Position numbers and translations under genes: made by a program | Shown here: piece after piece, positions 28,692 to 36,998 of the stretch | How positions within the stretch are numbered: position 1 is the stretch's first letter | How the letters are laid out: each line of letters opens with the position of its first letter | DNA from: Herbaspirillum sp. YR522 | GTDB lineage: Bacteria > Pseudomonadota > Gammaproteobacteria > Burkholderiales > Burkholderiaceae_D | Assembly (NCBI RefSeq): GCF_000282575.1 | Contig: NZ_AKJA01000103.1 | Span: 1-64,000, forward strand | Length of the DNA stretch: 64,000 nt | Direction of reading: 5' to 3' | The notes under the pieces: model-generated | What the model saw: the letters and a program-made list of their open reading frames with translations, nothing else | What the model was told of the DNA's origin: nothing | Databases searched by the model: none

Positions 28692-29174
28692 TCAAGCTTG
28701 CAACGCAGCGCGAAGACGCTGCTGCTGGGAGCCGGCCTGGGTCTTGCGCTGGCCTTCCAGGAAATAGCCCTGGCGCCACTGCCGCGCCTGCTCGGCATAT
28801 TGGGCGAAGGCATTGAGCAGTCGCTGGGCATTGACCTCGCTCAGGTGCGCCCGTCCCACCAGCAGCACATGCTGGGTCTCGAAGTTGACCGCGAAGGTCG
28901 GCGCGCCGTGGCCGGCCATCAGCAGGTTCGATTCGAGCAGCCGCTGCAGGATCTCGGCCCGCTCGCCGCTGTTGGGCACCGCGCCAAAGTCGCAGAAGTA
29001 GCTGAAGGTGTTGCGGTCGTATTGGCCGCCTTCGATGATGGTGAAATAGATGCCATCGACCTCGATCTGGGCATGGTCTTTCTGCGATGCCAGTTCCGGC
29101 ACCGCCGCCAACGTGGCGAGCTCCTGCAAAAGTTTGCCGAAAGTCTGGTCTTTCAGTTCGTTCGATTCTGTCAT
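28692..29174 (-). CDS. CesT-like type III secretion chaperone (first copy)
   Basis: The 160-residue acidic protein has the class I chaperone pattern: an N-terminal helix (FGKLLQELATLA), strands around YFTIIEGG and YFCDFGAVP, then LQRLLESNLLMAG. The same YCDFG plus LLEaNmv.y signature recurs in the chaperone-like genes at 34136 and 53013. The start at 29174 follows GGAGAG; an upstream ATG at 29273 is less likely. It is followed 12 bases later by its presumed cargo and preceded by a hrp-box-like element. Confidence 0.75.
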   Translation of the reverse strand: MTESNELKDQTFGKLLQELATLAAVPELASQKDHAQIEVDGIYFTIIEGGQYDRNTFSYFCDFGAVPNSGERAEILQRLLESNLLMAGHGAPTFAVNFETQHVLLVGRAHLSEVNAQRLLNAFAQYAEQARQWRQGYFLEGQRKTQAGSQQQRLRAALQA

Positions 29175-29875
29175 TTTGATCTTCTCTCCGGCGTCGCGGT
29201 ATGAGCGCATACGCCATCTATTAACAAGTAGGGGGCCGGTGCGCGGCCGGTGCCGCGCAAATGCAGCGCACATCCAACGGTTTCTGGCATGGCGCTTGCT
29301 CTAAATCCGGTGCAAAAACGGCAACCTGGGTTACCGTCGATGCCGATATGTCGTGCGTGCAACGCCAGCGGTTCCAAGCGGTTCGTAAAACGGCCGCCGC
29401 AAGTAAAAAACGTAAGTTTTATGGTACGATACAAAGTATTGCCAACAAAAACGAGCTGTCCAGCAACTCCGATCAGGACCGCGCTTTCCCATGGATCGCG
29501 GCACTGAGATGGACACAACGAGCACATCGCCAAACCCGCTTCCCCTAAGCGGGCCCGCACAGCCCGCGCTCCGCGCGCGGTCTTTTCCGGCTTTAGGCAT
29601 GCGCCAACTGTTCTGCTCGCCCTGCGCCGCCTGTTCGCGCGGCACAAGTTTGGCAGCGTCGTCCCGCTTCGAGCGCGAACGACCAAGCGCTATTGCAGCG
29701 TCTATCACGGCGCTGTCAGCGCATATGGATTGAGAAGAAAAAGACCGGCCGACAGCACAGCCTGCCGCTTTCGGTAATGGCATGCCTGGCGCCGGTTACC
29801 GTTTGCATCCACGGCATGGCGACGTACGTCCTCGTACTCGCCAGGCCACGCAATGCCTTTGGAATCCGATTCATC
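29175..29875. other. Gene-free divergent region between chaperone and second response regulator
   Basis: About 700 bases with only short, unconvincing frames. It holds the hrp-box-like element at 29347-29375 and a low-GC patch near 29400-29460. A possible hairpin with T-run is seen near 29568-29585 (CCGCGC...GCGCGG). An inverted repeat CGGTAA-N18-TTACCG lies near 29775-29804, ahead of the response regulator. Confidence 0.5.
29347..29375 (-). promoter_or_regulatory. hrp-box-like promoter upstream of the first chaperone
   Basis: On the minus strand GGAACC (29375-29370), 16 bases, CGACATA (29353-29347): one mismatch to GGAACC-N15/16-CCACNNA. It points at the chaperone-cargo pair, leaving a leader of about 165 bases. 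Confidence 0.45.
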
Positions 29876-30586
29876 ATGAAAACAGCCTGTTATTTTCGCA
29901 ACGCCACCGTCTTCGAGCAGATGCGCACCCTCTTGAAGACGGCAGGCTATGAATCGACCTTGTTCGACAGCGAAATGCGCTTCCTGCGCGCGGTTCGCAG
30001 CACCGACTACGATCTGCTGCTGATCGACATGCCGACCGCACCGGGCGATGACGATGGCATTTTCTCGTGGCTGGGATTTCGCGGCACGGAGCGGGTGCCC
30101 ACCATTGTCACTTCGCCATTGCGCGGCGCCGAACACATCGCCTACGCGCTTGACCGCGGTGCCGACGACTTTGTCGCGCGCCCGTTCGAGCGGGTCGAGC
30201 TGCTGGCACGCATCAATGCCCTGATGCGCCGCTGCAAGCCCGCGCCCAAGGCCAATGTCATCGATTTCGCCGGCTTCGCCCTCAATCGCGACACCTCGTC
30301 GCTATCCTACCTGGGCACCCCTGTGCCACTGACCTCGCGCGAATTCAGCATGGCCTGGCTGTTCTTTTCGTCGCCCGGAAAATACATCTCGCGCGAGACC
30401 ATCGGCAACGTGATCTGGAGTGCCGATAGCGAAATTGCCGGGCGCACCATCGAGCAGCACGTCTACAAGCTGCGCAAGAAACTGAACCTGGGCGAACAGC
30501 CGACCGTGCTGATCCGCACCGCCTACAACCAGGGTTACCGCCTCGAACTGTGCGGCCCCGGCGACACCTCCGCGGCACCGGGCTGA
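29876..30586 (+). CDS. Atypical OmpR-type response regulator with degenerate receiver (second copy)
   Basis: This 236-residue paralogue of the regulator at 25596 shares a nearly identical DNA-binding half (REFSMAWLFFSSPG, then SADSEIAGRTIEQHVYKLRK). The receiver is equally degenerate: TACYFRNATVF in place of the acidic pair, and ARPFE in place of the conserved KP. An Asp is kept in LLLIDMPT. The near-identical recognition region suggests the same DNA sites, with differing receivers giving different inputs. It stands directly upstream of the ATP-grasp gene. Confidence 0.85.
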   Translation: MKTACYFRNATVFEQMRTLLKTAGYESTLFDSEMRFLRAVRSTDYDLLLIDMPTAPGDDDGIFSWLGFRGTERVPTIVTSPLRGAEHIAYALDRGADDFVARPFERVELLARINALMRRCKPAPKANVIDFAGFALNRDTSSLSYLGTPVPLTSREFSMAWLFFSSPGKYISRETIGNVIWSADSEIAGRTIEQHVYKLRKKLNLGEQPTVLIRTAYNQGYRLELCGPGDTSAAPG

Positions 30587-30893
30587 CCTGCCGCGCCGCC
30601 GGCGCGGCGCTCTCTGTCCTTCCTCCTTCTTCCAGCTTCTTTCCTACGGCGCGTCATGCCATGACGCGCTGCGTGCGCTCGTCGCCATTTCACGACACGC
30701 ATCGGCGATGGAACCGTGCGGGCTCGACGTTCTACTCAAGGATGCGGACGGCGACAGCGTCGACGCAAAACCGAACAGCTGAATGCAGGGTCTGCGGCGC
30801 GCATAGACGCCCTTACATGCGATGCGCATGCGTGCCCTTCCTGCGACCGAGTTCAGCGCCCGAACAACTGAAAAGAATGCAAGAAAGTTAGAA
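30587..30893. other. Gene-free stretch upstream of the ATP-grasp gene
   Basis: About 307 bases. A GC hairpin (30591-30611) that may end the regulator transcript comes first, then the hrp-box-like element at 30710-30738. The remaining 150 bases form a predicted long leader. Confidence 0.5.
30710..30738 (+). promoter_or_regulatory. hrp-box-like promoter upstream of the ATP-grasp gene
   Basis: GGAACC (30710-30715), 16 bases, CTACTCA (30732-30738): one mismatch to the HrpL consensus. Correct strand for the ATP-grasp and racemase genes. Confidence 0.45.
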
Positions 30894-32798
30894 ATGGCAC
30901 ATACACCTACCCTCAACACCAGCTTGTCCACCCAAGGCTTGGCCGATGCGCTGCACGAAGCAGCCAACACCCCATCGTCGAGTTCCAATACACGTCCTGC
31001 CGCACCAACGACCACCGGCGGCACTCCCCGCATGGCCGGTACTGCCAACCAACGCGCCACCGAATTGCGCGACGTCGCCGTACAAAGCGCCATCCTGCGC
31101 AACATCACCGGCAAGGATGCCGACCTGGCCGAAAAGAACTTCGACCTGCTCAAGAATCGCCTGGGCGATGGCTTCACCAAGATCATGACCGGCACCGGCG
31201 TGGCCAACCTGGTCAAGGACGTCAAGCTCGAAAACAACCTGTCGACCCAAGCCACGCAGGATTCGGCTGCCACCGAACGCCTGGCCAACGCATCGGCTCT
31301 GCCGATGCCGGCCAACGTGGGCCGCGGTGAATTCACCGTCGCACCGCTGGACATCATGCCGTACGTGGATCCCAAGACCGGCAAGTTCGCCGCCACCGTG
31401 CTGGAAATGAACGGCAACGGCTACGGCAACATCACCACCATGGAAAAGAACATGCTGGCCAAGGCCATGCACTCCATGGGCGACGTCGCCGCAGTGATCG
31501 AGAAAGAACCCAATGCATTGTTCGTGGTGGGCTGTTCGGGCCGCGAAGATCCACCAGCCTTCGGCCAGAGCAAGAAGATCCACGAAAAGCTGATGATCGC
31601 GCAAGCCATCGACAAGGAAATCCAGAAGAAGCAGGTCCCGGGCCTGCTGGCCGAAGCCATGAGCGAAGACGGCGGCGCCACCAATCCGAAGCCTATCGGC
31701 GCCAAGATCATCGGCCTGGACAGCTTCGACGGCGATGCACTGCTGCGTGACGGTCAAGGCAAGGTGGTGATCAAGGACAGCGTGGCGCAACAGAAGGAAG
31801 GCCGCGACAAGGACGGCATCGCCGAACTGCACAGCACCCTGGACAAAATCGCCGATTGGCACAATCCGACCCAGCCAGCCATCGTCGTGGGTTATACCGC
31901 GCAACTGGCACGCGCCATCAAGATCGACGCCGACGGCACCCCGACCCTGAATGGTCGCAAGGTCAGCGTGATCAACAACGACCGCCTGGTGCTCAACATC
32001 AACGCGCTCAACGAAGCAGAAGGCAAGAAGCTCGACACCAAGAAGTTCATCTCCAGCAACATCAGCTACCTGCCGGCAGCATCGAAGGGCCACGCCTACG
32101 CCTTCGCCAACGATTACAACAAGCAGCCTGATGTGGCCGCCAAGTTCCCGCAGTTCTCGCGTGAAATCATCAACGAACAGGCTGGCAGCATCGACGAGAT
32201 CCACTCCAAGGTGCTGGAACTGCTGGCCCAGGGCAAGCGCGTCATCATCAAGCCAAGCGGCACCGGCCACGGCGACGGCATCCGCGCCTTCGACCTGCCC
32301 GAGGCAGCCACACCGAATGCCATCCGCAAGGAAATCGAAGAGTCGTACGCCCAGGTCAAGGGCACCTACGGCGAACGCGGCGGCTTCCCGTACACCATTT
32401 CGGAATACCTGACCGCTGCACGTATCGACAAGCCAGGCCATCCGCTCAACACGATGAAGTACGAGCTGCGCATCCCGGTGCTGGGTGATGTGACCGATCC
32501 GGAACAACGCCTGCTCAAGGCCACCCACGGCGCGATCATCAAGATCGACGGCGGCTCGGCCCTGCGCGAAGGCGAGAACGGCGACTTCTCGAAGAACTTT
32601 GCCAGCGTATCGGCACAGGTCCTCAAGACCGGCCTGTCGGCCGACAACTTCATGAAGCCGCTGGCCGATCCCAAGACCCTGGACCTGCTGGGCCTGACCG
32701 AGAAGGATGTGGGCGAGCTGCTGAAGTGGGCTACCGGCTACGTGGCACACACCCTGACCAACATCGACAAGGCCGAGACCATCCTGGACAAGAAGTAA
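30894..32798 (+). CDS. ATP-grasp ligase-like protein with shared N-terminal leader
   Basis: The 634-residue protein has an ATP-grasp core in its C-terminal third. KRVIIKPSGTGHGDGI (about 448-463) is the nucleotide-binding lysine and glycine loop, MKYELRIPVLGD (about 521-532) the Mg-binding strand, and GAIIKIDGGSA with a downstream NF the remaining site. ATP-grasp enzymes join a carboxylate to an amine or similar group through an acyl-phosphate. Residues 1-27 (MAHTPTLNTSLST...) match the start of the adjacent racemase at 15 of 27 positions, although the enzymes are unrelated. There is no Sec signal. The start at 30894 is chosen from this match; an upstream in-frame ATG at 30822 is possible. 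Substrate unknown. Confidence 0.75.
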   Translation: MAHTPTLNTSLSTQGLADALHEAANTPSSSSNTRPAAPTTTGGTPRMAGTANQRATELRDVAVQSAILRNITGKDADLAEKNFDLLKNRLGDGFTKIMTGTGVANLVKDVKLENNLSTQATQDSAATERLANASALPMPANVGRGEFTVAPLDIMPYVDPKTGKFAATVLEMNGNGYGNITTMEKNMLAKAMHSMGDVAAVIEKEPNALFVVGCSGREDPPAFGQSKKIHEKLMIAQAIDKEIQKKQVPGLLAEAMSEDGGATNPKPIGAKIIGLDSFDGDALLRDGQGKVVIKDSVAQQKEGRDKDGIAELHSTLDKIADWHNPTQPAIVVGYTAQLARAIKIDADGTPTLNGRKVSVINNDRLVLNINALNEAEGKKLDTKKFISSNISYLPAASKGHAYAFANDYNKQPDVAAKFPQFSREIINEQAGSIDEIHSKVLELLAQGKRVIIKPSGTGHGDGIRAFDLPEAATPNAIRKEIEESYAQVKGTYGERGGFPYTISEYLTAARIDKPGHPLNTMKYELRIPVLGDVTDPEQRLLKATHGAIIKIDGGSALREGENGDFSKNFASVSAQVLKTGLSADNFMKPLADPKTLDLLGLTEKDVGELLKWATGYVAHTLTNIDKAETILDKK

Positions 32799-32837
32799 TC
32801 CATTCCAACCCGGATCCGACGGACCGATGAAGCATCG

Positions 32838-32869
32838 AAACGCCACCGTCGAACACGGTGGCGTTTTTT
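32838..32869 (+). terminator. Terminator or attenuator between the ATP-grasp and racemase genes
   Basis: AACGCCACCGT pairs with ACGGTGGCGTT around CGAAC, followed by TTTTTT. A strong intrinsic terminator. Since I see no separate promoter for the racemase, it may only attenuate transcription. Confidence 0.85.
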
Positions 32870-32946
32870 CATGATGGCCGCGCAGCGCGTGAGGCACAGC
32901 CCGCGCCCGGCCCTCACCACCCTATAGAACATTGAAGGCACTAACC

Positions 32947-34074
32947 ATGGCACACGCACCTACCCTGCAAACCAATTTCAGCACTACCGACATGATCGCC
33001 GCATTGCATGATGCAATGCAGACGCCCGAACGTACCACCGTAGAAGCGCAAAAACCCGCGCTGCACTGGGGTCCCAAGCTCGGCCTCGACACCACCCACG
33101 TCTACCCGGCGCTGTCGGGCACGCTGGAAGAGACCGCGACCCTGGGCAAGTCGGTCAGCGCCGCGAGCGCCTCGCGCGCCAAGGTCACGACGACCGGCAT
33201 CTCGGAGCACAAGGTGCCGCTGCCGCCCCATCGCAATTTCGTTCCGATGGGCGTGGCCGGCGGCATGGGGCCATTGGCTACCGTCGACCTGCAACAGAAA
33301 CTGTTCGAGGCCGGCGAACGCAAGCTCAATGAAATCGCCAAGGAAACCGGCAAGAAAGTGACCGACCAGGACCATATGGGCGTCATCAGCTTCAACCTGG
33401 GACATATGATTGGCGACCGCACGGCCTACCTCAACAGCTTCAAGGGCGATCGCAACGACCCCAAGGCCTGGCGTGAGCACCTGACCAAGCCGGTGCCGGA
33501 GAACCCGCTGTTCGGCGCGCTGGAAGTATGCAAAGGCCTCAAGCAGGCCGGCGCCCACTTCATCGTCTTCCCGTGCAATACCTGGCACGCCTGGTTCGAC
33601 GTCATCGCCGCGGAGGTGAAGCTGCCGATGTTGCACATCGCCGAAGCGACCGTACTGTCGCTGCAGAAAGCCACGCCGAAGTTGCCCGACAACCCGAAGA
33701 TCGGCCTGATCGCCACCACCGGCACCATCGACAGCGAGCTGTACCAGAAGGCGGGCGCGCGCATGGAGAAGTTCGGCGGTCCGCATATCACCTGGATCCT
33801 GCCCAAGCCCGAGTTCCAGGACAAGGCCATGTCGGGCATCTATGACGGCGTCAAGGCCGGTGACATGGCGCATGGCACCAAGCTGCTCAACGAAGTGGCG
33901 CTGGAAGTGATCAAGGAAGGCGCCAACGCGTTCTTCGACGCCTGCACCGAAGTCAACCCGGCCATCCACCACATCTCGTATCCGGTGCCGCAAGTCGACG
34001 CCGCCACCGCCCTGGCCGACACGTCCGTACGCCTGTCGATGGCGCTGGCCAAGCTGGAGCGCAAGCTGACCTGA
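32947..34074 (+). CDS. Aspartate/glutamate racemase-family enzyme with N-terminal leader
   Basis: The product is 375 residues. The racemase fold begins near residue 100 (GVAGGMGPLATVD), and both catalytic cysteines are present: C210 in FPCNTWHAW and C333 in DACTEVNPAI. That pattern predicts cofactor-independent racemisation of aspartate, glutamate or a related amino acid. Residues 1-95 are an extra extension. Its start (MAHAPTLQTNFST) matches the ATP-grasp protein's start and then becomes low-complexity Ser/Thr/Ala. A CesT-like chaperone gene follows. Secretion by a type III system is one explanation; targeting to a protein shell or complex is another. Confidence 0.85.
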   Translation: MAHAPTLQTNFSTTDMIAALHDAMQTPERTTVEAQKPALHWGPKLGLDTTHVYPALSGTLEETATLGKSVSAASASRAKVTTTGISEHKVPLPPHRNFVPMGVAGGMGPLATVDLQQKLFEAGERKLNEIAKETGKKVTDQDHMGVISFNLGHMIGDRTAYLNSFKGDRNDPKAWREHLTKPVPENPLFGALEVCKGLKQAGAHFIVFPCNTWHAWFDVIAAEVKLPMLHIAEATVLSLQKATPKLPDNPKIGLIATTGTIDSELYQKAGARMEKFGGPHITWILPKPEFQDKAMSGIYDGVKAGDMAHGTKLLNEVALEVIKEGANAFFDACTEVNPAIHHISYPVPQVDAATALADTSVRLSMALAKLERKLT

Positions 34075-34089
34075 GCCGCACCACTTCAA

Positions 34090-34109
34090 CCGGCGGCGCG
34101 CGCCGCCGG
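34090..34109 (+). terminator. Perfect GC palindrome between racemase and chaperone genes
   Basis: CCGGCGGCGC followed by its own complement, ten pairs with no extra loop, then CTTTCC. No proper T-tract, so attenuation or message protection rather than full termination. Confidence 0.5.
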
Positions 34110-34135
34110 CTTTCCAACACCAAAAGGATGACAAG

Positions 34136-34663
34136 ATGACCCAACAGGAAACATTGGACGACTTCCGTCAGAAATTCCAGGACCTGATCCGATCGTTCTG
34201 CGCGCTGTGCGACATTCCCGACGAAGCCGAAGGCATTCTCAAGGGCGGCCCGCTGGCGGTCAACGAAGTGGCGTTCTCGCTCAGCCACAACGTCGATATC
34301 AGCCCGCAGGCGCTCTTGGTGTACTGCGATTTCGGCCCGGTGGCCGAAGGGCGCGAGGCCGAGGCCTATCGCGCGCTGCTGGAAGCCAACATGGTGCTGT
34401 ATTCGGCCAATGGCCCGATGTATACCGTCTCGCCGCTGACCTCGCGCGTGGTATTTGCCAATAATTACCCGCTCGCAGTGCTGGATGCGCGCACCCTGCG
34501 CAATGCGCTGGCGCAATTGGCCGGCATGGCGCGCGACTGGAGCAAGTCGCAATTCCTGCAGGACCCGCCATTGCGCGCCAAGGCGGCGTCCGGCGGCAAC
34601 CTGATCCAACGCCAGTTCGGCAACCCATCGCTGGACAACGACCCACAGGGCGGCAGCCGCTAG
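34136..34663 (+). CDS. CesT-like type III secretion chaperone (second copy)
   Basis: This 175-residue protein shares the chaperone signature of the window: N-terminal helix FRQKFQDLIRSF, LVYCDFGPVAEGREAE, then YRALLEANMVLYSANGPMY. After residue 150 it has a polar tail the others lack. It is the last gene of the ATP-grasp / racemase group, preceded by AAGGA. Chaperones of this type bind the N-terminal region of their cargo, so the racemase and the ATP-grasp protein with their common leader are the natural candidates. Inference from order and similarity. Confidence 0.72.
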   Translation: MTQQETLDDFRQKFQDLIRSFCALCDIPDEAEGILKGGPLAVNEVAFSLSHNVDISPQALLVYCDFGPVAEGREAEAYRALLEANMVLYSANGPMYTVSPLTSRVVFANNYPLAVLDARTLRNALAQLAGMARDWSKSQFLQDPPLRAKAASGGNLIQRQFGNPSLDNDPQGGSR

Positions 34664-34684
34664 AAGCCGTTGACGCCACCAATG

Positions 34685-34717
34685 AAAACGCCGCCGGGCC
34701 ACAAGCCCGGCGGCGTT
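34685..34717. terminator. Terminator between chaperone and CapA-like gene
   Basis: AACGCCGCCGGG pairs with CCCGGCGGCGTT around CCACAAG, with A- and T-rich flanks on both sides; it can stop both converging transcripts. Confidence 0.85.
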
Positions 34718-34737
34718 TCGTTCGTGACGACACGCCT

Positions 34738-36129
34738 TTATTGCAAGGCGATATGCCCGACCTCGTCGCGAATGACGATCTCGGTACCGTAGGCGCGCGA
34801 CAGTCCTTGCAGGCGCTCCAGGATGCGCTGGGCATCGGCGCCATGAGCGATACGAGGAATGCCGCGGTCGGCATCGCGCGCACCACCGGTATCCCCCCAG
34901 TGCATCTCGATGGGGTGAAGCTCGATACTGTCCAGCTGGCCGTCGCCACGATAGCGATTGACCGCCACCACGCTCTCGAACCAGATCTGGTCCTTGAACA
35001 CGCCATGCACCCGGCGATGCTCCATGAACTCGGCCTCGGTCATCGACATCGGCTCGACCTTGTCCTTCTCGTATTCGTCGCGGGTGATCGGCTGCTGCTG
35101 GTTCTCCATGAAGAAGAAATTACCCAGCGAATAATAGATCGGACGGCCCTTGTAGATCTCGATGCCGCGCAACTGGTGCGGGCCGTGGCCGAAGAAGGCG
35201 TCGGCGCCTTCATCGATGGCCTGGCGCGCAATGGTGGGCATGAAGTCGGGCGGCGTCTGGCAATAGTTGCCTGGCTCGTGGGTATGCATCGACACCACCG
35301 AGAAGTCCGAGGTCTGCTTGGCCTGGCGCACATTGAACAGGATGCCCTTGCGGTCGCGCTCGTCCATGGTCCAGGTAAAGTCGACCGCCTCTTCGGCCAG
35401 CCCGGTGCTGGCGCGGTACTTCACGTCGAACAGCGTGACGGTGCCGTTCTTCTGGTCCGCCGCCAGGATCGAACGCCGCATCATGCCCTGGGGCAGGGCA
35501 TCGCGAATGCCGGCCAGTACCTTCAGGCGCTCGGGCGACACCAGCACGAAGCGGGTGGTACGCAGCGCATTGAGGCCGGCGCGGCCGGGGATCTGGCCCA
35601 GCGGATCGATGGCGCGCGCATTGGCCTCGAAGCGCGAGGCCAGCGCCACCAGCGACACACGCGCCGTGGGCAGGGTCAACAGCGCCGGCGCGCGCGCCTG
35701 CGCCAGGGTCTCGCCAGTGCCGGCATGGGCCACGCCGGCCTGCTCGAACAGCATCGACGTATAGCGCATGCCTTCGACACCCCAGTCGGTGGAGTGATTG
35801 TTGGCCAGGCTGACCATGTCGAAACCCATCTGCTGCAGGTCGGCCGCCACCGCTGGCGTACTGATGAGCCAGGATCCGCCCGACAATGCCGAGGGCGAGC
35901 CGCCGAACTTGCGCAGGTCGATCGCGGTACCTTCGAAATTGCCGAAGGTCACATCCGCATTGCGCAGCAGCGCCAGCAAGTCGGGGGCCGACTTCTCCAG
36001 CCGGGTACACAGGGGATCGGTCAGGATCAGGTCGCCCACGGCGACCACGGTGAAACCGTCATGCACGCGCGCGGCGCGCCAGTTGGGATGCATGTGGCCG
36101 TCGTGCGGCGTATGTTCTTGTTGGCTCAT
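34738..36129 (-). CDS. CapA-family metallophosphatase-like protein, no signal peptide
   Basis: The product is 463 residues with the CapA/PgsA calcineurin-like pattern: VVAVGDLILTD, VTFGNFEG, VSLANNHSTDWG, and HGPHQLRGIEIYKGRPIYYSLGNFFF. CapA proteins are known from poly-gamma-glutamate capsule synthesis, but many members have other, unknown roles. This one lacks a signal peptide or membrane segment, so it should be cytoplasmic and is unlikely to be a capsule protein. It is the last gene of an eight-gene minus-strand operon for peptide uptake and breakdown, eight bases after a serine hydrolase. Confidence 0.85.
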   Translation of the reverse strand: MSQQEHTPHDGHMHPNWRAARVHDGFTVVAVGDLILTDPLCTRLEKSAPDLLALLRNADVTFGNFEGTAIDLRKFGGSPSALSGGSWLISTPAVAADLQQMGFDMVSLANNHSTDWGVEGMRYTSMLFEQAGVAHAGTGETLAQARAPALLTLPTARVSLVALASRFEANARAIDPLGQIPGRAGLNALRTTRFVLVSPERLKVLAGIRDALPQGMMRRSILAADQKNGTVTLFDVKYRASTGLAEEAVDFTWTMDERDRKGILFNVRQAKQTSDFSVVSMHTHEPGNYCQTPPDFMPTIARQAIDEGADAFFGHGPHQLRGIEIYKGRPIYYSLGNFFFMENQQQPITRDEYEKDKVEPMSMTEAEFMEHRRVHGVFKDQIWFESVVAVNRYRGDGQLDSIELHPIEMHWGDTGGARDADRGIPRIAHGADAQRILERLQGLSRAYGTEIVIRDEVGHIALQ

Positions 36130-36137
36130 GGTCGTCC

Positions 36138-36998
36138 TCAGGCGCCCGGCGCGGGGTCGGCGATGCCATCCCAGCAGGCGCGCGCCAGGCGGCCCAGGGT
36201 GTTGAAGGCCGAGACATAGCCGGGCATGCCGTCGGGCATGACCACCGGCACCTGGTCGGTATAGCCGGTGATGATGAACAAGGGCAGGTTGTTGCGGAAC
36301 ACGATACCGCCATCCATGCGACCGCGCTTGCCGGTGCCGCCCTTGTGCGCCACCTTGGCGTCGGACGGCAGCAGCGAGGCGATCTTGGTGCGCAGTTTCT
36401 GCCAGCTCAGCACTTCGATGGCGAAGGCGCACTGTTCGGTGGTGCAACCCAGCCTGTCGGCCACCTTGGGATCGCTGCTGCCCTGCAGGATCAGGTCATA
36501 CAGCAGGCCCTGGTCGCAGGCGCTGATGACGGTGACCTCGTCGAGCTTGTGGTCGCTGGGCATGTCGGGGCGTGGCACCGAGGTACGGTGGACGGTGTCG
36601 AACATGCCGATGGAGCGGCAGAAATCATTGATCTCGTCCAGGCCGATGCGCTCCAGCACCATGCGGGTGCAGACGTTGTCGCTGACGATGATCATCTGTA
36701 CCAGCGCATCGCGCAGCGAGATGCTGAAACCGGGGGTCAGGAACTTGAAGGTGCCCGAGACCACGCCTTCGCGCAGGCGCTCTTCGTAGAGGATCGATTC
36801 GTTCAGGTCGAGCTGGCCGCGATTGACCATGCGCAGCACGGCCATCATGATCGAGGTCTTGCGGGTGCTGCCCGAGGGAAAGGCGACATGCCCGCCACGG
36901 TCGGCCTGCTGGCCGGTTACCAGGTTCTTGACATACCAGGACGTGACATAGGGTTGTTCATCACAGATCTGGTTAAGACGCGCTACGAGTGCTTCCAT
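36138..36998 (-). CDS. Class A beta-lactamase-like serine hydrolase, cytoplasmic
   Basis: This 286-residue penicillin-recognising-fold hydrolase has S44-T-R-K47 as the SxxK nucleophile motif, S106-D107-N108, and K219-G-G-T-G in place of KTG. The class A Glu166 motif (ExxLN) is not visible in the expected region near residue 140, so true beta-lactamase activity is doubtful. No signal peptide is present, unlike resistance enzymes. A peptidase or amidohydrolase acting on imported substrate fits the operon better. Its start overlaps the end of the chemoreceptor gene by 16 bases. Confidence 0.85.
   Translation of the reverse strand: MEALVARLNQICDEQPYVTSWYVKNLVTGQQADRGGHVAFPSGSTRKTSIMMAVLRMVNRGQLDLNESILYEERLREGVVSGTFKFLTPGFSISLRDALVQMIIVSDNVCTRMVLERIGLDEINDFCRSIGMFDTVHRTSVPRPDMPSDHKLDEVTVISACDQGLLYDLILQGSSDPKVADRLGCTTEQCAFAIEVLSWQKLRTKIASLLPSDAKVAHKGGTGKRGRMDGGIVFRNNLPLFIITGYTDQVPVVMPDGMPGYVSAFNTLGRLARACWDGIADPAPGA

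Noticed and set aside
29401-29460. Another copy of the GTATCG palindrome (CGATAC-AAA-GTATTG)
   Set aside because: The arms are in the opposite order with a three-base centre, unlike the three uptake-locus sites, and no uptake gene is nearby.
29205-29870. Small protein genes in the 700-base gap
   Set aside because: Several frames of 60-170 codons are open, but they overlap each other on both strands and lack ribosome binding sites and plausible composition.
30888-34134. Long minus-strand frames opposite the ATP-grasp and racemase genes
   Set aside because: Composition is typical of antisense shadows, while the plus frames carry clear enzyme motifs and matching N-terminal leaders.
25212-34200. 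PIP-box/hrpII-box (TTCG-N16-TTCG) control of the effector candidates
   Set aside because: I looked upstream of the candidate genes and saw no spaced TTCG pair; the hrp-box pattern fits better. I therefore do not call the OmpR-type regulators HrpG.
34738-36447. Possible fusion of the CapA-like protein with upstream sequence
   Set aside because: The frame stays open past 36129, but the extra part lies within the serine hydrolase gene in another frame and has no CapA features.
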